A stretch of DNA of 64,000 bases from Polyodon spathula (taxonomy: Eukaryota; Chordata; Actinopteri; Acipenseriformes; Polyodontidae): the NCBI RefSeq assembly GCF_017654505.1, contig NC_054547.1, forward strand, positions 24,247,975-24,311,974, in the 5' to 3' direction. A program made the position numbers and the translations under genes. Below the pieces are notes generated by a model. It was given only the letters and a program-made list of their open reading frames with translations. It was not told the origin of the DNA and made no database searches. This document shows positions 11,791 to 23,295 of the stretch, piece by piece. The first letter of the stretch is position 1, and every line of letters starts with the position of its first letter.

Positions 11791-12077
11791 TTAATCTATT
11801 CAGTCTTGAACAAAGAAGACTTCTAAAAGGTATTATTGGTTGACTCAGGGGACTTTTTTGACCTGAAAAAAGAAACAAGGACCAGGGGTCACAGATGGAG
11901 ATTAGATATAGGCACATTCAAAAGAGAAAATAGGAGGCACTTTTTTACATAGAGAATTGCAGGAGTTTGGAACCAACACTCCAGTAATGTCAAAGCTGAC
12001 ACCCTGGGATCCTTCAAGAAGCTGCTTGATGAGATTCTGGGATAGTTACTAACAACCAAACGAGCATGCTCTTATGC
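11791..12077 (+). mobile_element. CR1 3'-end fragment
   Basis: The stretch matches the ORF2 tail and 3' untranslated end of the CR1 at 5.0-8.9 kb. It includes FSLEQRR, the ETRTRGHRWRL-type block, a decayed VWNQLP block, the DTLGSFKKLLDEIL-coding segment, and the remainder of the 3' UTR through a decayed TCTTATG end. About 45 codons between the first two blocks are missing, so it is internally deleted. Confidence 0.9.
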
Positions 12078-12825
12078 CATGCCTATATTTTTTTAAAACA
12101 ATACCTGACAGACCCACATTGTTCTTTTTAACTATTAGATTAAATATGTACAGAATACTTAAAAACTGCTGCTACAAACATTATTCATTTATTATTAATA
12201 ATGTTATCATTAAATTATACCAAATCATGTTTTTTATTTACAATAAAGATAACCTATACTGTGTCGCCCAAATGCTTATAAAGTCAGAAAAAACATATTT
12301 TCCCTTCGTCGTAAATAAAAACATGATTTAGTATAGTTTAATTATAACACTATTAATAGTAAACAAATCATGCAGCATGGTCCTAATAGCAGCTGTTAAG
12401 TATTCTGTAAATATTTTGTCTAATAGTTAAAAAGTGCAATATGGGGCTTGCTTTTGAAAGATATTGCTACGACATGAATGGAATATCTAATGTTGACATG
12501 GATTTTGCCGAACATATTTGTAATATTGTCAGACTCCCCCCACACTGTATGTACAGTGTACACTGTCACCTTCACACATCTGCATGTACATATTATAATA
12601 TCTTCTTATAATACTGTAAGTGTTTGATGGCTGCTTTGAGTTTATTTATCTCAAAGGCAAGCAAACACTACAGAGAAAAAGCTTGATTAGAGGAATTCAC
12701 CGAGCAATTAACTATAAACAAATTGTTTATTTGGTTGGGGAGTTCTATCGTAATTTTAAAAGCTTAATAAATGTATAATGAAGAGTTACATACATGGTAT
12801 ACATGTATAATAACATTAGATTAGG
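12078..12825. other. Unassigned AT-rich DNA
   Basis: No supported gene or repeat. A short Phe/Ile/Asn-rich open frame at 12074-12331 looks like chance in AT-rich sequence. Confidence 0.4.
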
Positions 12826-13097
12826 GATGTAACCCTGGTTCCCTAAAAGAGAAGACAACCACCGACGATACTTTTGGGATATGCCTACCACAGGTCAGGC
12901 ATTTACTGAGCATTTTATGTCAGAGCTGCCGATAGGCCCCTTCAGGGAGTAATTTCCTCGGTCCCGCCTCCGGAAGGAACAAACAGTCACTCCATGGAGC
13001 TCACTTCCTCTTTTGCATCGAACCCGTGAAGGTGACAGATGTGACCTCGCAGGTTGGTGGTTGTCTTCTTTTTCAGGGAACCAAGGTTACATTTGTA
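12826..13097. repeat. Inverted repeat at the DIRS 3' end
   Basis: The left arm begins atgtaaccctggttccct and continues through AGAGAAGACAACCACC. The right arm, ending at about 13097, is its near-perfect inverse with only a few mismatches. The roughly 195-bp spacer includes 12900-13050. The arms are about 37-40 bp and could form a stable hairpin in single-stranded replication intermediates. Confidence 0.85.
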
Positions 13098-13211
13098 ACC
13101 AAACGTTTCCCTTCAATTCAAAGACAACAATAAAAAATACTTCTGGGAAAAGTATACCAAAGCTGTCATGAGCCGGCAGATGACGGACATCTGGAGACCG
13201 CAAAACCACAG

Positions 13212-13855
13212 TTAGCAGTGCGAGCGTGCAACCTCAAGGACCCTTGTGCCTAATGAAGGCATAGAGGGATCTACCACATTAATTCGGTAGAACCTAGTGA
13301 AAGTATGCAGAGTAGCCCAGCTAGCAGCAGTACATATGTCAGTCAATGAGGCACCTCTAAAGGAGACCCATGATTTAGCCACTCCTCTGGTAGAGTGAGC
13401 AACCACCTGCCAAGGTGGGGGTGGGCCGACATTAGTATATGCACCCAAAACCGTGTCCACAATCCGGTGAGACAGCCGCTGCTTTCAGGACCTGACCCAG
13501 CGTCCTTACACCATGACAGATGAAGAGCCGGTCAGATTGATGCAGAGCTCTCGTTCTGCCAACATAACAACTCAATGCCAAAACTGGGCAGAGGGAGTTT
13601 AGTCTCCGATCCTCCTCCAAAGAAAAAGGAGGGAGATGGAAAGCCTTTAGTTCCACTGACTGGTTTAAGTGGAAAGCCGAACCCAACTTACGGAGGAAAG
13701 TGGGGTTCTGATGTAATGATATTCCATATATTTCCATTGTCCCAAATGCGCATACAGGAACTGTGCACTGACAGAGCCTGTAGCTCACTGACCCACTTAG
13801 GAGAGGTGATGGCTACAAAAAGGCTGTCTTCAGAAAACAGGCCACCAGGAAATGA
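13212..13855 (-). pseudogene. DIRS tyrosine recombinase, frameshifted
   Basis: The enzyme integrates circular DIRS cDNA by tyrosine-recombinase chemistry, without making a TSD. On the minus strand, after the decayed start LKTAFLVAITSPK and SELQALSV, the frame at 13432-13788 gives FHLPPF, LCPVLALSCYVGRT (the usual catalytic-Arg neighbourhood) and LFICHGVRTLGQ. After a frameshift near 13450-13475, the frame at 13212-13460 gives VAHSTRGVAKSW (His-x-x-Arg) and ASWATLHTFTRFYRI, with the second His and the nucleophile-region Tyr. All C-terminal motifs survive, so only indels separate it from an intact domain. It is distinct from the recombinase family at 34.5 and 59.2 kb. Confidence 0.85.
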
Positions 13856-14148
13856 GAGCCTGAGGGCACCAGGTCAATGTAGCCGGAAGGCTCTGAGCCA
13901 CACCTGAAGTGGCCGCATATGGAGTAATCCCAGCTGGTGGGCTGATGAAGCAGCGGCCATCAGACCCAGCAACTATTGACACGATACCCGAGGTACTATC
14001 GATCCTGCCTAGAACTCTGTTTTCGGAGACTCAGAGCAAGTGAGACTGAGGCCTCAGAGCCTGAGCGCAGGGAATACTCTGCGAGGGGCTCAAGTCAGAT
14101 TGAGGAGGGGGAAGGCCAGGGCTCCCAGTGCCGTGGACAGCTCAACCG

Positions 14149-14352
14149 CTAGTTGGGTACGCTGCGTCTGTAAACTTGACGAGTCTCCTCTGTAAAAACC
14201 TGTGGATGGAACGCTGTATAAATCTCGCAGAACGTCTCATCTCCTAAGACAGAGGAGGCATTCTGCACGCCCAAGCACTGAATGCAGCGGAGGTGCTTGT
14301 CCTCTGAAGGAAGCTTTGCTTTGCAGGATGTGCAATCATGGAACTTAGACAT
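14149..14352 (-). pseudogene. DIRS gag-like N-terminal fragment
   Basis: From the ATG at 14352 the minus strand reads MSKFHDCTSCKAKLPSEDKH, then CIQCLG, a Cys-pair arrangement. It resembles the N-terminus of gag-like proteins of fish DIRS elements (from memory of that family). The frame continues about 67 residues and ends at 14149, far short of a full gag; the rest is deleted. The open frame extends upstream of 14352, but that part is the leader repeat. Confidence 0.6.
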
Positions 14353-14389
14353 GATTGTTGTCTCTAAGGACCCATGGGCACTGAAAACA

Positions 14390-15115
14390 GTGGAGGGTGT
14401 TAACCAGTGGAGCACTGGGGTACAAGGCACTGAAGCAACGAGGGCACCGAAGCGCTGAGGCACCAAAGCATCAAGGGTGACTAAACACTAGAGCACTCAG
14501 GTAGCAAGAGTACAGAGGCACCGAGGACACTAAGTGCAGGTAAGCTGTGAGGCACCAAGGCGCCAAATCACAGAGGGAGAGAGGGAACTGAGTGCACCAA
14601 GGCTTTGAGGATCCAGAAGGTGCCAAAGTACAGAGGAACGTCTGTAATTAAAGCACTGATGCACTGAAGTATCGGGAGCACCGAGTGCACCGAGGCTCTG
14701 AGGCCCTGAGGGCATTGAAGCACCAAAGGTCGACGAGAGCCAAGGACATCTCAGTCTTGAGTGCCGAGGCACAAGGGTGCTGAAGCACCAGAGGCACTGA
14801 GTGCACCAAGGATCTGAGGCTCCAAGGGCACCGAAGCACTGAGCGGCGGCAAGAATCAAGAGCATCTGGAGCACTGAGTGTGACACCGGGGCACCAGGGG
14901 TGACGAAGCACCGAGGGCACAGAGGGTCTGAAGTCCCGAGGGCGCTGAAGCACCGAGTGAAACCTAGCCTGAGTACTGGAGTACTGGGGTGCTGAAGCAC
15001 AGAGGCACAGAGCATCTAAGCATTGACCCACCGAGGACACCAAGCACCAAGAGTGCAAGCACCGGGGGTACTGAGGACAGGTGTCTAACCAAGTGTAGTC
15101 AACACCATCTGGTGT
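14390..15115. repeat. Degenerate minisatellite of GCACCGAG-type units
   Basis: Over about 725 bp the plus strand is built from variants of gcaccgaggcactgaagcac, gggcaccgaagcac and gcaccaaag. Spacing is irregular at roughly 8-30 bp. It sits in the 5' leader of the DIRS element, upstream of the gag-like start. The long open frames on the minus strand (14530-15145) arise from the repeat and are not genes. Confidence 0.85.
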
Positions 15116-15190
15116 AGTGCGTAGCATATGCCGGGGTGCATACACAGGCTTGAGTGGTTGTGGTCATCTTTGAATTGAAGTGGAACCAAC

Positions 15191-16240
15191 AACTACAAAT
15201 GCAAATGAAATATATTTATTTACAGCCTACAATTGTACACAGTAAAATACATACAAACATAGATGTCAACATAAGATAAGAAATTCCAACCAATATATAT
15301 ATTTCCATTTGGCTGCTGCTCGCAGGTGAGACAGCCGTCTTGCTGTAAGTTGTTTGAAAATCATTTGCTACTAAAGCTCTCGTTTGATACAATAACACTA
15401 CAAGCTCGTGAGTTTGATACAATAACACCGTTTTTTAAAAATCCTGCCCCATTTCTTTCTCCCACTGCTACAGAATGATTCAGCGGAAGCAAAATTCAGG
15501 CAGACTACCAAGAAAGCGACATATGAACATAGAAAATGGATTGTCTTCATGATTTCCTGCTTCAGTGCATTTACCCATATAAAAAATAACACATTCCAAT
15601 TTTTTTTCATCAAAATAATTTGATAAAGATGGCTTTATTACAATAGACAGTACAAAGCTGCATTCATTGCTGAAATTGAGCTATGAATGCACCAGGATAA
15701 CCTGGAACTGTGTACAGGGCTGTATCTTCAGGTCTAGTTAATTATTGTACTGGTTTGTCAATGAGAATCAGAATGTTCTCCACAGCTGGCCTTTACCCTG
15801 TGTTCTTTACTGTCCTGCACTCAGGATCACTAAGTCTTTATATTAATTATTGCTTTACATTCAAGGGTTCACATAACTGGTACGCAGGTATGCATGTGAT
15901 CTAAAAAAAAAAGCATACTTCCATGTTGCTTGTGAGACGCGAAGACCTATCACCACAAGATATAATTTGTTTTGGTAGCTGGATCATCTTCACTTACTGT
16001 AGGTATGTATCCTTCCCTGATAATAATAGACTGACTTATTTACTTCAATGCCAAAATCGGAAAATGTACAGAATCGTTGCCTTTCAGACTTAACAATAAT
16101 AGTAAATGTTGTGAATTATTTAGGCCTACTTAAATACGCCACTGTTTTAGTTAGATAATTAAATGGCCTTTGCCTTTATATAAATTGTTACAGGAGACCT
16201 GCCAGATACCCATTAATATAATTCATTTTTCTCTGATTTT
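15191..16240. other. Unassigned DNA
   Basis: Short frames on both strands (for example 15216-15613 minus) have no recognisable domain. No RNA gene or clear repeat seen. Confidence 0.4.
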
Positions 16241-16955
16241 ATGTTTGTGCCTCAAATCAAAATGTCCAAAAAAAAAAAAAAACGTGAATTGTGTGATTTC
16301 TTTAACGTTCTTCCTCTAAAGAAAGTTCAAACTGAAAAAAAAACTTGGGTTCAAAGAAACAAGCATTTTCTGAAACATGACTTAATCCTCAATCCAGGTC
16401 CGACATTACAATTTACATTACAATTTTCCATTTCTGGTTCATCAAAAAGACTTCAAGCACAGGTCTCCAATCGTTTTTTCTCTGGAAAAAGCAGAGAAAA
16501 CCTTTCAATGGCCTAGTGAGACTGAAAAGGGATGGATCTGAACAATACACATAGTCCCTGCATGACAGACAAATCTTGCTGATAAAACAAGAGTTTACTA
16601 CACAGGTACAAAAAACTTCAGTCATCCAGTATTAGAAAAACACAAAAGTGTGCTGAACATGTAAAAGTTGTTAAAGCTATGTAGGCTATAAATCTCAATC
16701 TGGAGAAAAAATCAAGTTGTCCACTCTTTCGATGGCAACAAGAAGCAAATGAAGATCAGTATGTAGCGCTTAAGAATATTTTTACTTGCATTTCATGAAG
16801 CCAAACATGCACATCCTAGTCGCAACTATGAAGAAGATATTGTACTTTTAAAGCTACTGGGTGTAAAAGTTGGAAGTGCTTATCACAGTGATATAAGGAG
16901 TGCACAGATTATTAATAACATTGCAGACTTTATTGTGAAGGAGCTGTGGCAGTCG
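16241..16955 (+). pseudogene. hAT transposase-like gene relic, N-terminal part
   Basis: The first frame reads MSKKKKKRELCDFFNVLP. After several stops, a zinc-finger-like segment TGTKNFSHPVLEKHKS appears near 16605, and later EEDIVLLKLLGVKVG and SAQIINNIADFIVKEL near 16830-16945. This order (finger with H-x-x-x-x-x-H spacing, then an EExF/ILLELxG-like helix and a SDxAxxxFVxxIA-like block) resembles BED/TTF-type fingers and the N-terminal domain of hAT-derived transposases. Sequence stops matching at about 16955, where an L2 LINE begins. The C-terminal dimerisation domain of a hAT transposase reappears at 21.3-21.7 kb in the same orientation, so both may be halves of one interrupted gene. Confidence 0.6.
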
Positions 16956-19804
16956 GAGCGAGGAAAGGTGGAGTAAGGACTTTTTTCCAAATCCCTCCCA
17001 ATGGCTACTAGATGCCTCATTCCTACTTTGGCACGTCTGGATCCCCTGGACAAAGCAGGCTCACTCTTTCTTCACTCCCAGAATGAACACTGGTAAGTAC
17101 CTGCTGCAGATACCGTTACTAACTCCTTCTTCCTCTCCACTGCCTGCTACAAACTTGAAAATCTCCTTTTTCAGTTGTCTCTCTCTGACTAACAAATCTG
17201 TGCTTCTCAACGAACTTATAACTGATGCCATTCTTGATCTTCTCTGTCTAGCTGAAACCTAGCATTCTGTAAATGACATGCACTTGCTGCATCTAGCCAC
17301 CCCAAAGGGCTATTCCCTCTTTAACAAACCTTGCCTCACTGTGCTCACTTTCTCAGTTCTTTCTTTGCTACGCCTTTTCTTTTGATCATCATGCCATCAA
17401 TCTTCCCTTTCCCTCTTCCCTTCCCTCTTTACCGTCCACCGAAGAATAACTCTGCTTTTATTGCAGAGTTTTCAGAATTTCTCTCTCTCGTCTGCACTTC
17501 TAGTGACCCCCAGTGACCGACTTCAACATGCTTCTGAACTGTCTTGGGCTCTCTCAGTCTGTCAACGTCCCCATTTACACCAGAGGACACACCCTGGATC
17601 TGCTCATCATCAAGGGTCTTGACCCCTCAAATCTCTCAATCTCAGATATCTCTCTCACTATTTCTTAATCACTGCTAATATTAATCTTCCTACTCCTTCC
17701 TCTGCTACTGATACTGTTGTCTCCTTCAATCCCAAGAATCTGCTGAATCCTCTGAAACTCAGAATGAGTCTCTTCATCCCTTCTAACTGGTACTCTCTCG
17801 TCCTCAGTTGACAACGCGTGACCCTCTACAATGCCACTCATATAATCGACACTGTTGCCCCGCTTACAACCAGAACTGTCAAGAAAGATTGAAACTGAAA
17901 CTTTGATTGCTTAAGTCTGTCTGCCGCAAGCTTGAGTGCCAGTGGAAGCCGTCTGGACTAACGGTTCACAGAGAGATCTGGACTGACCATCTCGGCAGCT
18001 ACAAGCGTGTGCTCACCATTGCCAGAGTGAAGTACTTCTCTGAAGCCATAACTATGGGATACGGTAAACCCAATGTTCTCTTTAACCCTGTTCCATTTAC
18101 CAAATCCTACATCCAGCCACAGACAGATCCATCTCCCGTTCATCCTCATCTCTTACCTGTCATGATTTCTCCTCTTTCTATTGAGGCAAAAACCCAGTTT
18201 ACTACTTGACCACCTTGACTCTCCTCCGGTTGCCCTTTCTGCCCTCTCCTCTTTCTTTCCTCTCTCCATTGCTGATGTCTCTGGCTTACTCTTGAAATCA
18301 ACTACTGCCACGTGCCCCCTGGACTCCTAGCCGACTAATCTTGTCCGTCTCTGTGCTTCTGATCTTGCTCCTTTCATTATGCACACTCTCAACCTGTCCC
18401 TGGACTCTGGCTCTGTTCCTGCTTCCCTTAAGCTTGCCCGAGTTATGCCAGTACTTAAAAAACCCTCACTCGACCCAGCTGACTTATTTAATTTCCATTC
18501 CATCTCCAATCTCCTTTTTCTCTCCAAAACTCTCGAAAGGGCTGTAGCCAGTCAGCTGATGAAACATCTCACGGATAACAATCTGCTTGAATCTCTACAT
18601 TCTGGCTTCAGGCCATATCACAGTACTAAAACTGCTATGCTCCGGATTGTGAATGAGCTCCTGCTTAATGCAGATTTTGGTGCTCCCTCTGTGCTAGTCC
18701 TCCTTGACCTAACAGCCACTTTTAACACTATAGATCATGGCATTCTTCTTCACCACCTTTAGAAGTATGCTGGGATCTCTGGAACCTGTCTCTTCTGGAT
18801 GTCCTCTTACTTATCCGGATGCATGCAGTCTGTTTTCTATAATGGATGCAGTGGTGTCCCCCAAGGATCTATTGTTGAGTCCATTCTCTTCAATATCTAC
18901 AAGTTTTCCTTGGGCCAACTCATCCACCAACACAGACTCTTGTTTCACTCCTATGCTGTCGATACCCAGCTCTACTTAAAACTCAACCCTGGAAGCCCAC
19001 CTGCCATGGTCCGGCTCTCAACTTGTATTCAAGGCATCAAGGCCTGGATGTCTGCCAATTTTCTTCAGCTAAACACTAGCAAATCTGAACTCCTTCAAGT
19101 AGGACCTAAAACTCAGCTTAAGAATCTCAATATAGCTGCCCTTAACCTCGGAAACTGTCTGCTGCTGCCTTCCCCCACAGTACAAAGCCTTTGTGTACTT
19201 CTTGACAGCAAACTCTCCTTTGATGCCCACATCTCCTCCATGGTCAAATCTACCTTCTACCATCTTTGAAACATCTCCAAAGTCTGTCCCTACCTTTTCC
19301 TTCCAGATGGGGGGGGACACTTTGTCATGCATTTGTCTCCTCTTGACATGACTACTGCAACTTTCTTTATGGTGGTCTCCCGGCACACACCATAAACCGA
19401 CTGCAGCTAATTCAGAATGCCGCCGCCAAGATCCATACCAAATGTAAAAAACGTGAACACATTACCCCTCATCTTGCCCAGATGCACTGACTACCTGTAA
19501 AGTTCAGGATTAATTTCAAAACTCTCCTGCTCACCTACAATGCCCTTCATCACATAGGTCCTGAGTACCTCCTCAACCTACTGACCCGCTATGTCCCTGA
19601 CTGCAAGCTGAGGTCCTCCGACTGTGGCCTGCTTGTTATCTCCAAACAAAAGTGCACCACACTGGGAGAACACTTTGACTTCATGGCTCTGACTGTTTGG
19701 AATTCTCCCCAGCTTTGGTGTGGGATGCTCCTACCATCACTCTCTTTAAATCAACTCTCAAGACACACTTGTTCTCTTTTGCTTTCTATGCTCTTTAAGC
19801 CTGA
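16956..19804 (+). mobile_element. L2-clade LINE, decayed
   Basis: An endonuclease start LTNKSVLLNELITDAILDLL is readable near 17190-17260, and further endonuclease pieces run to about 17660. Reverse-transcriptase pieces follow in the frames 18379-18762 and 18799-19269. The tail continues through decayed text to about 19800, ending near a Tc1 terminus. The phrase HSGFRPYHSTKTA with LLDLTATFNTIDH is typical of fish L2 elements. Many stops and frameshifts; pyrimidine-rich codon use on the plus strand differs sharply from neighbouring AT-rich DNA. Confidence 0.85.
18379..19269 (+). pseudogene. L2 reverse transcriptase remnant
   Basis: Two frames cover reverse-transcriptase domains in order: PVLKKPSLDP and ISNLLFLSKTLER (domain 1-2), HSGFRPYHSTKT, LLDLTATFNTIDH (domain A, with Phe-Asn-Thr where Phe-Asp is usual), SGVPQGSIVESILFNIY (domain B), and SYAVDTQLYLKL (domain C). 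The catalytic YADD box reads YAVD, so one metal-binding Asp is lost. A stop near 18761 separates the frames. The protein is inactive. Confidence 0.85.
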
Positions 19805-20596
19805 TACAATGCCTATAGAAAATCTACACCCCCTTAAACTTTTTTCACATTTTGTTGTGTCAGTGCCTCAGACTTTCATGCATTTAAATGAGGATTTTTG
19901 TTCTACTTCTCTACACACCATACTCCACACTGTTAAGAGGGAAAAAGTTTTTATTGAGAAAAAAATATATATATTAAAATTACAAAACTGAAAAATCATA
20001 ATTGGATAAGTCTCCATCCCCTCTGAGTTAATACTTGGTGGAAGCACCTTTGGCAGCAATTACAGCTATGAGTCTGTTGGGATAGGTCTCTACCAACTTT
20101 GCACACCTAGATTTGGCAATATTTGACCATTATTCTTTACAAAACTGTTCAAGCTCTGTCAAGTTTCTTGGACAGCAATCTTCAAGTCATGCCACAAATT
20201 TTTGATTGGATTTAGGTCGGGGCTCTGACTGGGCCACTCAAGGACATTTAACTTTTTGTTCCTTAGCCACTCCAGTGTAGCTCTGGCTGTGTGCTTTGGG
20301 TTGTTGTCATGCTGAAAGGTGAACTTCTGTCCCAGTTTCAGTTTTCTTGCAGAGGGCAGCAGGTTTTCCTCAAGGACTTCTCTGTACTTTGCTCCATTAT
20401 TTTTCTCTTCTATCCTGACAAGTGCCCCAGTCCCTGCCGATGAGAAACATCCCCATAACATGATGCTGCCACCACCATGCTTCATAGTAAGGATGGTGTT
20501 CTTTGGGTGTTGCGCTGTGTTGGGTTTGAGTCCAACATAAAGCTTTGTATTTAGGCCAAAAAGTTCAATTTTAGTTTCGTCAGCTTTAACGTCCAT
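19805..20596 (-). mobile_element. Tc1/mariner element, truncated
   Basis: The left boundary is a TA followed by a terminal repeat CAATGCCTATAGAAAATCTA (19807-19826), typical of Tc1-like fish elements. On the minus strand the frame 20159-20596 gives the DDE catalytic domain. The N-terminal DNA-binding half and the other terminal repeat are missing. It lies exactly at the 3' end of the L2 relic. Confidence 0.85.
20159..20596 (-). pseudogene. Tc1 transposase catalytic domain, inactive
   Basis: Blocks in order: [12 protein letters not shown] (first Asp), [31 protein letters not shown] (second Asp), [19 protein letters not shown]. The third catalytic residue of Tc1 (Glu in PIENLW) is replaced by Lys in PIKNLW, which should abolish catalysis. 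The N-terminal paired helix-turn-helix region is absent. A 145-codon remnant of a protein usually near 340 residues. Confidence 0.88.
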
Positions 20597-21011
20597 TCTT
20601 CATGCCGATCTGAGCCCCATATAGATAGTTTATGGTAAATGTGCAGTTATTATTATTATTTTTTTGCATCTATACCTTATGAAATCTGTTGAATGCCCCT
20701 TGATTATAGGTGCAATAGTAAGTGTGTGTTTAGAAGCTTAACTCAGTATTAATAATTGATTTCAATTGGTGTGAAGTGATGGAAATTGTGTTCGAAATTT
20801 GTGTATGTACTGCAGGACTGCAGAACAGGTTAACGGATTTCAAGGTTTTTAGAAACAGTGCAGCTTGTTATCCTTACTGTTTTTCTAATTTGCTTAAATA
20901 GGCGTAACATGTTTTTTTTTTCTAATGTTTGCTCATCACGACACAATTTAAAGTAAGTAAATAAACGGATACACCCTTTTTTTTTTGTTTTGTTAACAGT
21001 GTAGCTTATAC
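20597..21011. other. Unassigned DNA
   Basis: AT-rich text with T-runs; no element identified. It may contain decayed middle parts of the hAT relic. Confidence 0.35.
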
Positions 21012-21068
21012 TATATATATATATATATATATAGTATATATATTAATATATATATATATATATATATA
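21012..21068. repeat. (TA)n microsatellite
   Basis: Interrupted TA dinucleotide tract, self-complementary and prone to cruciform formation. Confidence 0.9.
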
Positions 21069-21264
21069 CATCGTAGGGACATCACCAAAGCTCCCAGATA
21101 AAACACGACAATATGTTCAAGAGTCTTTTCTGCGTCCTCTTATTTTAAGCCAAATGTCGAGAATAGACACAGGCAGTTCTGGTTTACAAAAGTTTGTGTC
21201 CGTACCAACTATTTTTTCAACACAATGAATGAAACTAGGTACCAGACAGAGTAATGAAATCTAT

Positions 21265-21265
<1 letters not shown>

Positions 21266-21320
<55 letters not shown>
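21266..21320. repeat. (TA)n microsatellite
   Basis: About 27 TA units, read as Ile-Tyr repeats in one frame. It lies just upstream of the hAT C-terminal fragment. Confidence 0.92.
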
Positions 21321-21323
<3 letters not shown>

Positions 21324-21760
21324 GGGATATGAAGCCACTGTGTCAGTTGCTATTTTGAGGGAATGGTTGTGTTTAAAGCAAGTAGGAAAACATCTGGCAA
21401 CTTCTTCAGTGTATGATTTGGTAAATATTGTTATAACCAGGAATCCAGATTCCTACTTAAACATTCATCAACTATTGTTGTCTCTTACACTGCCATTAAA
21501 CAGTGCTTCTTGTGAGCGGGGTTTTTCACATGTCAATATTTTAAAAAACAAACATAGATCCTGCCCACCAGCCTCACACATTTCTGCCCTGATGCACATT
21601 CATATGTGTAAGATGACCACTGAAACATTTGAACTCAAGCCTGCAATTGAATTACGAATGCAGTCAGAACCAAGCAGGCTCAATCAGAGCTCCAAGAAGA
21701 AGATCAGAGCAAAGCAAGCTTGGCATCTCAACTGTTCGAACTGACAGAGGAGGAGGTGAA
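21321..21760 (+). pseudogene. hAT transposase relic, C-terminal dimerisation domain
   Basis: The frame after the TA tract reads DLVNIVITRNPDSYLNIHQL, then LPLNSASCERGFSHVNILKN, then HISALMHIHM. This is the hAT C-terminal dimerisation region, whose conserved core is LPxSxAxxERxFSxxNxIK. It resembles the ZMYM/KIAA1586-like branch of hAT-derived proteins. A stop is at 21742-21744. With the N-terminal relic at 16.2-16.95 kb on the same strand it may be the far half of one gene opened up by LINE and Tc1 insertions. The middle catalytic part is not recognisable. Confidence 0.75.
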
Positions 21761-22872
21761 GTTAGACAGCAACTTGGATGAAGATGTCTAATTTCAGTGA
21801 GTCCAAAACCATTTCTGTTGGTACTCATGTGAGAACCTAAAGAAAATAAATACATATGAACCCCTTTTTATATATTAATTAATCTCTATTGAAAATGGAA
21901 AGACAAATGTCAAAACCTTGAAATGGGACTAAAGCTAGATATCTCTGATATATGACAAATCAGCATTGTCTTTCTTTCAATTTTCAAGTAGTTTCATATA
22001 TTATTTTTCAATAACTCTTTCAAACTGAACTAGTTTTCAAAACCATTAGCAGCCTGGAAATGAAAAGATGGGTTCGTTTAAAAAAAAAAAAAAGTAATGG
22101 ATGATTGCACTTCTTCAGGTCTGTAGTGCAGGGTGAATGGTCCGAGACCACCGTATTGGTTTGGCCATCTTTTAGTGCAGACCAGAGCTTCTCCTGAAGG
22201 AGTCAGAAAAACACTCATTTAAACTTTAACCTCTGCAAGTCAATCCAAAGCCAACCCCAAGAAGATCAAGGAGCTGTTCTTGACCCCATCTTAACCCTGG
22301 AGGGAGGTGTAGGGATAATAATGAAAAAAACAAACAATGTTGGGTCACATCATGAACTAAGAGTACCCTGATCAAGTAAGAGTGCCCTGATCAATTAATT
22401 ATTTTGCTAACTGATTAAAGTATTTTTTTAATCATTGTTTGTTCCTGGGAAGACTAAACTAATTTCTGGAGCGTTCTGTGAGAATACTGTAATACAACAC
22501 TGAAGTGAAACTGATTTGATTATTGATGATGTAATGTCCAAAGACATTTTTTGTTGGCAGTGTGATGGGGGCCTAAAGAGAAACACTCTGAACCTACAAA
22601 AATAATAATAGTATCGAAACAAAATGTGAGACATTCTCTAGGCATAGTCTATTGTAATTTCCACTTAAGTGCAAGTTTAGGACTAGTTTGTTAATGTTTT
22701 TTAGTGAATCAGAGATGATTTGTTATCCTCTATTCAATTCTACATTTATGATAGAAGAATCGATTGCATACGTACAACATTTACAAGAAGATTACAGTAT
22801 GTATCAGCCTTGCATTCCTATTTACTGGCTTGCATTGGTTCCTGTCCTCATTATACCTGACCTGATGCAGAT
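21761..22872. other. Unassigned DNA
   Basis: An A-rich run near 22080-22093; no supported gene or repeat otherwise. Confidence 0.4.
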
Positions 22873-23295
22873 TGTAAACATAGGAACACAGTTATGAATG
22901 AGAGGAGGCCAGTCAGCCGATAATGCTCATCCAATTCCTGATAGCTAATAGCTGATCTCAGAACTGCATCCAGACAGCTCTTTAGGGACTCAACAGCACA
23001 GCATTGGCAACTGCATTGAGCACACCCACCACTCTGAGAAACAGTGCCTTCTACACTGTGCTGAATCAACTTTTACGCAACTTCCAGATGTGGCCTCTGG
23101 CCTTGCTCTCTGGGCTGATGTCGAAATAGTGACTGAGGCTGACTTTGTTGACCCCTTATAGGATTTTGAAAACTTCTCAAATCACCCGCAATCCGTCTAT
23201 TTTCTAGGCTAAACTGGTTCATCGCCCTTTACTGTACCTGTCCACTTAATTGATGCTTAAACCCCAGGATTATTTTGCTCCTCTTCTCTTTTTGT
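22873..23295 (-). mobile_element. CR1-like LINE 3'-end fragment
   Basis: The plus strand starts aacataggaacacag and then GAGAGGAGGCCA, the same layout as the 3' end of the minus CR1 at 3.4 kb (CATAAGAA units, then GAGAGGAGGCCATTCGGCCC). The remainder follows the pattern of a CR1 3' region and ORF2 tail but is quite divergent, so it belongs to another, older subfamily. Confidence 0.75.

Larger units (their letters stand above)
12826..15190 (-). mobile_element. DIRS-type tyrosine-recombinase retrotransposon, internally deleted
   Basis: Read on the minus strand, the order is a repeat-rich leader (15115-14390), a gag-like cysteine protein start (14352-14149) and a tyrosine recombinase (about 13855-13212). 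The left end forms a large inverted repeat, 12826-12862 against 13060-13097. The sequence just inside it (about 13098-13128) is the inverse of the right end (about 15158-15185). Inverted termini with an internal complementary region are what DIRS replication needs. Reverse transcriptase, RNase H and the methyltransferase-like gene are absent, so this copy was probably mobilised by others or is a deletion relic. Confidence 0.82.

Noticed and set aside
14530..15145. 161- and 165-codon minus-strand frames
   Set aside because: They fall inside the degenerate minisatellite of the DIRS leader and overlap each other in different frames without any motif.
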